A stretch of DNA of 64,000 nucleotides, from positions 310,001-374,000 of the forward strand of contig JACTVC010000001.1 of assembly GCA_018417955.1 (NCBI GenBank), written 5' to 3'. Shown one piece after another: positions 57,554 to 64,000 of the stretch. The notes beneath the pieces are model-generated. The model had not been told where the DNA came from and did not search any database. It was given only the letters and a program-made list of their open reading frames with translations. The position numbers and the translations under genes were made by a program. This stretch comes from Laccaria trichodermophora (taxonomy: Eukaryota; Basidiomycota; Agaricomycetes; Agaricales; Hydnangiaceae). Position 1 is the first letter of the stretch; every line of letters begins with the position of its first letter.

Positions 57554-59252
57554 CTACGGCATTCCCTTCTTCATGTTATCAAAGCTGCTGTTGTCGTAGA
57601 TAAGCCAATTTTGGCTGGACTCCAATCCGCCCATCGCATCCTTGACAATCTTAACCAGGCTTCTTCCGTTTTGAGGGTCTTTCCCCGGTCCTGTCTCCAT
57701 ACCCTCACGTGGTGATCCTTTGTCACCGCTGAGTTCCCAGAACATGCTACCGCCTAGTCCTTGATTCTTAATATATTGACCCTTCCAATCGGCCACATCT
57801 TCGTTATCAAAGCTGACCATTTCCCGTTTCTGAGGATCGTAAGACCAGCTCGCTATTGCATCTTGGTCGCGATACGTAAAGGAGCCTGGGAGAGCTAATG
57901 CGCGGTAATCGTAGGACCCGGCTTCCCAGGTTCCTTGTCCAACGCCGGAGAAGACGGATCCAGGCCCTTGTGTATTCATGAAGGACCGACCATACAGAGG
58001 GATGCCCAAGACAATCTTGTTCCGCGCGACGCCTTGATTGATATACCATGTGAGCGCTTCATGGGCGCTGATAGGCCCGCCGTAAATGTTGGCTTGGTGA
58101 TTGGCTATGGAATCCCATGAGCCCGCTACATGAGGGTGTTGGCAAGGAATCAACCAAAGTGTCTGCTAAAAATAACTCACAAAAATCGTAGGACATCATA
58201 TTCCAGAAATCCAAAGACTTATCCATGTCTACAGCGTGAAGTTTCTTGTAATTGTCTGGTCCACACGGGGCTGCAATCTATGGCAAAGTTTGAAAAGAAA
58301 GAGGAAATATAGAACGGAGCGAATAGCTTTACTGTGAGAAGGAACTTGCACCCTGCCCCTTTGACTGAGGCATGTTGATCTAAAGCTGCCCTCATTTCCT
58401 TCAAGAGTTCAACGTATCCCAGTGCTTGGGCATCATTTGTCGGATACTCGTAATCGACATCCAGTCCGTCCAGACCATAGTCTTCCAAGAGTTGCACAGA
58501 CGACTCAACGAATTTGCTCCTCAGGACCGGGTTCACGACGACGGGATGAAAAGAAGGGGAGTAAGTCCAGCCACCGATGCTGAGAAGTACTTTGAGTTGG
58601 CGATTGGCTTTCTTGAGGTTGTAGATCGCCTTAAAATTGCCGTACAGGTTGTTCCCGACGTCATTCCAGGAGTCGCCTGGATAATGGATATCTTTGTCTG
58701 CCCAAACGTCGGACAGAAAGACCTCGCCCGTGTCAGGCCTGACATTGGCAAAAGCGTAAAGTATGTGGCTGATAGAGTGCCGCACGTTGAACTTGGACAA
58801 GGAGAGTTGTAAGCGAATGAACGTACGTGAGGTCTTGAACAGGGATCAGGCTTGGTGGGAACTTGCGCCCATAAATACCCCTGTTTATGTAAAGTCATGA
58901 AGTTATGCGCGAAAGAATGTGTACCACTGTACCAGTTCACAAAGCTATGTGATTATATGCGTGAGTTACATGAATAGACCTAAGTAGAAAGAGCTTACTA
59001 GCCGACGCTGTACTTGCCCTCGTTCGACATGGCGTTTTCTGCGTCTCCTGCAACGGGCTTTGGAGGTGAGGTAATTATCTCTGAAGGCAACTTGGCGTGT
59101 TGAACAGAGGACCGCCCTGCTTTGAAGAAGATGGCTACGACGAGCGAAAAAGCGAGGGCGAGAAGAAGGGGCTTGCGATACGAGAACTTTGTAACTTGAA
59201 TATGGTCGGTTGATTCGGATGTGGGGAGAGATTGGTAGTTTGTGGAAGACAT
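57554..59252 (-). CDS. GH18 chitinase with N-terminal membrane anchor
   Basis: The enzyme hydrolyses chitin in wall remodelling or nutrition. The ATG at 59252 begins a cytosolic tail, then one helix (LLLALAFSLVVAIFFKAG) with no cleavage site evident, so a type II anchor. The catalytic barrel starts YFVNWGIYGRKFPPSLIPVQ, and continues HILYAFANV, LKVLLSIGGWTYSPSF (SxGG motif) and YGLDGLDVDYEYP, where the last Glu is the acid of DxxDxDxE. FWNMMSYDFAGSWDS, GIPLYGRSF and GLGGSMFWELSGDKGS complete the fold. The intron from NW to GIYG was chosen by phase (donor inside TGG). All key residues are present. Confidence 0.9.
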
Positions 59253-59393
59253 GTAATATATATATCACATTTTGTTTCTAAATTTAACCAACAAAGTGAC
59301 GTCAGACGGGTTACGCTAGATTGGCGAACGAAGGTACACGAATGTAAAGGTAGAAAGGAATCAACTGTAGAATACAAGGTCATTAGCACTGTC

Positions 59394-61905
59394 CTAAAAA
59401 AGAATTCTTTGGCCATTCTTGTTGGTAATCATCGACCCAAGTGGTCAAATTGGGGTTCGTATATGCTTCAATATATCTAACAGCCAGTTAGTCACGGACA
59501 GAAGAAAAAAGAGCGGAAACTGAACGAGTTTATATAGTTTTCAGTAGGGAAATCTTTGGGGCTACATCCGATGTTGAGGGATGTTTTGGGTTGATAGACT
59601 CGGACATAATCGATCATCATTCGGGAAGGGAATGTCAAATGTGCGAGGTCAACGTATGTAAACCCTCTTGACATGCCCAGGTTTGCGATGATGTACTAGA
59701 ATGAGATGTGAATGAGCCCCTGGCCACAGTAAGGTAGAAAGGGGGTTACCATTGGTTCTTGTGATACTGGCCTTTGCGAGATTTCAACAGTTGGATCGGG
59801 GCCTAATCCTGGACTTTTGAGCGTCCATGCAGTGTTATTATTCGATATCCACGTAATATACTAAGTTGAGTATCAGCGCAGGGTTACGAAGTTGATAGAC
59901 CCATCAATTGTGCCACTTACGCCGTTATCAAATCCTATAGAAAGATTTCATGAGATTCTGACACATAGAAGGGAGTTATACGTTAAGACTTTACCTGGTT
60001 GATACTACAGCAAGGATAATTCATTAATATTAATTCGAGACCAACCGCACGTTACTGACCTCGAAACCATACAAAGAATAGCATCCCTCCGCTAATTCGT
60101 AGCAGCGAGAATTAGTCTTCGTGACGACAGAACTTGCCTGCTGTGTGACACTACCAACGAACGGGTTCTGTTTCGAGATGCCAGGGTTGGCAATTATCAT
60201 ATTATCCGAAGTATTGAACCATGCATATCCTGCATCGAAAGGCTGTAGAGCACAAATTAATGCTATAAAATGAACAATATCAATAGAACCCACAGCCCAT
60301 TGTGCCGATTGCGAAACCTCGGGGATGATTGGGCTCCGCTGAATCTGAAGTAAGCGTGAGCCATATTGTAAACATTTAAGGAGGAGACCCTGACTTGTGC
60401 CTCGAAGATGTCGATTTCTGGAGCTGAGCGACCGACGAATGTTCCGTCGCTATGTTTTGGACCAGGATGGCTTTCTCCTGGACAGGTGCAGCGTGATAGA
60501 CGTTGACCGGGAAGATACGATAGGGCGCCACCATCCCCTTTATCTCCGTTGACGGTAGCTGCAACTGGGATACCATTGACAGTTTGATTGGCAACTGTAC
60601 CAACATCGCACGAATCGTACGTGTAAGGCCACTGGCAAAGATACAGTGAGACCTGAGACCACTGTGATGTTCAAGGGAACAATGACTTGCCAGCCCTTCC
60701 AGAGAGGCGCCATAGCCAACACGGCCCAGATTACCCATTGTCCATATAGCGGGCCAAAATCCGAGGACATTGTTTGCACCTGGCAGTTGAACCGATGCTT
60801 CAATCAGGCCTCCTGTGAAACAAAATTTATTCCTGATGACAATCGTCAACGATTCACCTGGCTCCCAGTGAACTTGGAGCTCTCACCAAGTCGATAGCAT
60901 TCCTGTGCATGAAGCATGTCAGGAACTTCTCGTTTTGAAAGCAAGAGAAACTGACCCCCTTCGTAGTTTAAGCCATGTGTCTGCTTCTGCGATATGGTGA
61001 TTACGAGAGACCCATTTGCCGTTGTGATCGCTTCAGGATCATACCACTCTAAATCACCCGTTCCCTAAAATTATTTAATGCTGCTGCAAACTACTTAAAA
61101 GAAGAAAATGAGTCATACCCAATAATATAGGTCAACTGCTTCCCAGTAAGGATCATCACCGGGATAGAACGATCTTCCTTCTGTATTAAATTCGTCTGAA
61201 AAAACCAGTTGCATCTCCGTCGTGCCGTCCTCCCAAGACAATTTCGTATATGCTGATTTTGGGGTATCAAGATCGATGAGGCCATGGTTGCCAGTCATTT
61301 GTGGTACCTGCAATGTATTGAGTTGTTATTACAAAACTTGTTACCGATTCTTACCTGCCCACTGGCATTGAACCATCCCAGATTATTTGTCGATAAGGCT
61401 GTCTTGCCGTAGAAGGTGATCACAGGGTAACCTATGCTTCAGTGGAATAAGGCTATGCATGCGTGGAGAAGCGGGAAAGGGGAGACGGACAATAAAAACA
61501 GTAGACCAAGACAGAGTGTAACTAGACATCCAGTGTTGCCAATTCCTCTGAGAGAAACCGAACTATTGGCGGCTGCGAGGTTGGCCCGATTGAGAGGCGT
61601 ATGGAGATCATCATCCGACTCTACAAGGTCGGGGGATAATTTGAAGCCCCAGTCATGAGGGTTCGGAGGAAAAGAATACTAAAGATATGATCGTGAGAGA
61701 CAAACCGAAGCGAAAGGGAGATGTCAAGACCTCTGAAGAGAGTCCGGCCAAACTGGAACGAGCACCAGATGGGTACGGAGCTGTGTCGTCAAAAACGGAC
61801 TGCTGAAGGCGAATACTTGTCAATTTGGGAATGTGTATGAGAGAGGGTACACACAGAGTCAGTCCAAGCGTCCGAGTCCCACTTGGGTTTGTTTGCAATG
61901 TTCAT
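59394..61905 (-). CDS. KRE6/SKN1-type GH16 protein, beta-1,6-glucan assembly
   Basis: KRE6/SKN1 proteins are type II Golgi/ER membrane proteins needed for cell-wall beta-1,6-glucan. The cytosolic tail ends [20 protein letters not shown], then the anchor [16 protein letters not shown]. The GH16 domain shows [98 protein letters not shown] and the catalytic [10 protein letters not shown] (E-x-D-x-x-E). It ends IDYVRVYQP, then [12 protein letters not shown] and [20 protein letters not shown]. The ATG at 61905 ([17 protein letters not shown]) is the start I can support; an open frame runs up to 62103, so the true start may be farther upstream. It is adjacent to the chitinase. Confidence 0.88.
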
Positions 61906-62143
61906 CGGGACGAGGGTACAAGTCTGAGTGAGAGCGGCAAAAACGGGAAGAGAGACAAAGAAAAGGGGTGTTCGTATTAGGAGGTCTACGAGGAACATGA
62001 TCGACATCCTAGAATGCCGATCAACTTTCGAGTTTGGTTTGAAGCTTGGAGGGATGGCTTTCTTGGTATAGATCAAGTGTTGGATAGTAGCCAACGACGT
62101 CACGAATTATCATAGCAGATAAAAAAAGAGATACTGTACAATT

Positions 62144-64000
62144 TTATAATACACGTGTAATGACCCCAAGTCCCTAGAAGTGGGTCAGAGCTATAATTCA
62201 ATAAAACAGCTGAGACCTACGTACTTTTGTCTTTCCTTCTCTAAAAAGCAATTTCATACCCTCTTTTACAAACTCCGGGTGAGAGATGAATTCGAATTGA
62301 ACGGTCGCACGATCTCCCGTGCGGAGGACTCCCTGTGGGTGGTCCATTCCAATGATTCTAACAGTTTGTCGGACGGCCTACACACAATTGGTCAGGTCGG
62401 ATACCACACTTTACGATTACACATACGCCACAGTGCAACATCGCCTAATAATCGATCAGAACAGGACGGCGAAGAAGAGGAATGTGAATGTACCTGGTAG
62501 TTCTTCTGTAAAGTTGTGTTGTGACTAGTCCGCTTGTGAGTGATGGAAATGTATTATTTAGCTTTGCATACTAAAGAATTAGCACTTGTCCCTCAAACTG
62601 ACGAATAGCTGTGGAAATAGTCATTTAGACAGACAGATAATCACATATGACGTAGGACTTACCACGCGGAGGCGTGTCAGTCTTATTCACCAATACCATT
62701 CCTTTCCGCACGGCCGCACGTCGCACGCGTTTCAATGCGAAAGAAACGCATTGACCAGCCTCCGCACTCGTCACAGGAGCCCTATCATTAGTTGTCAAAA
62801 ACTGCGATATAAAGGGATGAAGAAACCTGGCATGCGTTCCCGCAGTTCGCCCAGTTGGAAATCTGCTTACTTTTTTCTTTGCATGCTCTTTATCACCGTT
62901 GATTGATAGTGACCATTAGAGTCAGGGCCTAGAAGAACCGCGTCGCCAGTCTTAACGCTCCCCGCATTCATGATGCCATTGACAACCGTGCCAACGTACG
63001 GAACGGACCATACCTCGGTCACGGAATACTTGCAAAGGTTCAGCTCAGGTCTACCCAGCTGGGTGAGTAAAATTTACCTCAAGTGGCTGATCGGCGGCAA
63101 ATTTCTCGCTGTCCGCCTCACTGGATGGCAGCAAGTTTAAGAATGTTCGAACCTAGAATTTGTCAGTCCCCTGAACCAGTCCAAGCAACTATAATTACAA
63201 AGTCGAGTCCTTCACCAGTGACGTTGGAAACCTGAAAGATTGGACATATTCTAGAAGCAACCGTCTGCCATTAGGGATGAAGGATGAATAACAGAAAACT
63301 GACCTATCAGTTCCGAACGAAGTCGAGAGTTCGACCGCAGTTTCTACGGATTTTACAAAGACTGGGGTTTTTCTTTTAAAGCGGCGTTAGGGCAAGGAGA
63401 TCACAATTGTCAAATTTAAACAAACCGGCATCCGGGACTTTTTAGAATCTTGACAACCTGTTTCACCGTCTCTGCTAAAACATTTGGCGGAGTCATGTCA
63501 ATCTGGATCGAGGCTTGAGCTCTTGCGACACGATCGCGGTGACGTAGAAGATACCTTTGTGATGCAAACAACGACCGGGACGCTCAAAGCTAGGGCGATG
63601 GCAAGATGCTCCTTGGACATTCCTATCAGCCCCGCATTAGCTCCTACCATCAGAATTACACAAGATGGAGCCCCCGATGTGAGGCCGTATAATGTCGTCT
63701 TCAGGTAACGTTCGTGGCCAGCCAAATCTAATCCGGTATCAGGATCCATGAAAGGACTATTGACGCTAAGCTGACCAATGAAAGAAATAATTTTGGCGGC
63801 CTGCACAGATATTTCTTCCCAACCCAACTTCTCACGCCGGAGAACATCTGGGTCTGTCAAATTTGCGATGTTTGGCAATATCGGCTCCCCAGAAGGCGCG
63901 AAGCCAAGAATCTACCATCGGCTTTGGGATAAATTATCGTTGAAACCGAGGTATGACATACCTCCATCCCGACACTTGAGGTTCGCCCTGTTTCGACTTC
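62144..64000 (-). CDS. GTPBP1/GTPBP2-like translational GTPase, C-terminal part
   Basis: This is an EF1A-related GTPase that acts in ribosome rescue and mRNA decay. The N-terminal G1 region lies right of the window. Visible parts: EVETGRTSSVGMEILGFAPS (switch I), FIDLAGHERYLKTTLYGLTS (G3, D-x-A-G-H-E), APSCVILMVGANAGLIGMSK, HLAIALALSVPVVVCITK (G4), then domain 2 (YSVTEVWSVPYVGTVVNGIM, GDAVLLGPDSNG) and domain 3 (FALKRVRRAAVRKGMVLVNK, NYQAMLHCG, RTGDRATVQFEFISHPEF, LFREGKTKGLGVITRVL). The stop at 62144 follows an intron after GKTK. Frames are intact wherever followed. Confidence 0.9.

Overview
The window is a basidiomycete nuclear chromosome segment, most likely from an Agaricomycete (mushroom-forming fungus). 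Genes are dense and broken by many short (44-70 bp) GT-AG introns and a few GC-AG introns. Protein types are characteristic: a PTC1-type phosphatase, a fungal Zn2Cys6 regulator, a KRE6/SKN1 glucan enzyme and a PNS1 choline-transporter-like protein. The repeats are typical of the group too: Ty1-copia, hAT MITEs, and a tyrosine-recombinase retroelement with split direct repeats.

Left arm (1-19.2 kb, housekeeping). In order: 3-methyladenine DNA glycosylase (5' end outside the window), a PAS-kinase-like Ser/Thr kinase without PAS domains, complex I subunit NDUFS7/PSST, a 1014-aa low-complexity fungal protein, a cytochrome P450 (minus) divergent from the meiotic gene MND1, a MYND-finger protein (minus), a 16-exon Zn2Cys6 transcription factor, an eIF5-mimic/BZW protein (minus) and a PP2C phosphatase. 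A 384-bp MITE fills most of the promoter shared by the P450 and MND1.

Decay zone (19.3-23.7 kb). A broken copy of a PD-(D/E)XK-nuclease-like gene, two remnants of a duplicated TATA-binding-protein gene, and a TA-flanked MITE.

Nested transposon block (24-44.5 kb). A Ty1-copia element is split by a hAT MITE (8-bp target duplication), which itself holds a solo LTR (5-bp duplication). It is split again by a TIR element that holds an 8.4-kb pair of LTRs sharing the flank GACAG. The interior of that LTR pair has no recognisable gene but several tandem arrays. Next comes a Ngaro/DIRS-like element with an A1-gag-YR-B1-A2-B2 layout and no reverse transcriptase.

DNA-enzyme cluster (44.5-53.1 kb). A GEN1/XPG-like nuclease gene is cut by a hAT MITE just before a tail rich in SUMO-interaction-like motifs. 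Beside it are a crypton/Ndc10-type tyrosine recombinase with a GCR1_C-like end and an intact PD-(D/E)XK-like gene.

Right arm (53.7-64 kb, cell surface and wall). PNS1/CTL transporter, a tRNA-His-like gene inside a duplicated block, a claudin/SUR7-like four-helix protein, a membrane-anchored GH18 chitinase, a KRE6/SKN1-type GH16 protein, and the C-terminal part of a GTPBP1-like GTPase.

Exon coordinates were worked out by hand from reading frames and splice signals. Family names rest on remembered motifs, not on database searches.
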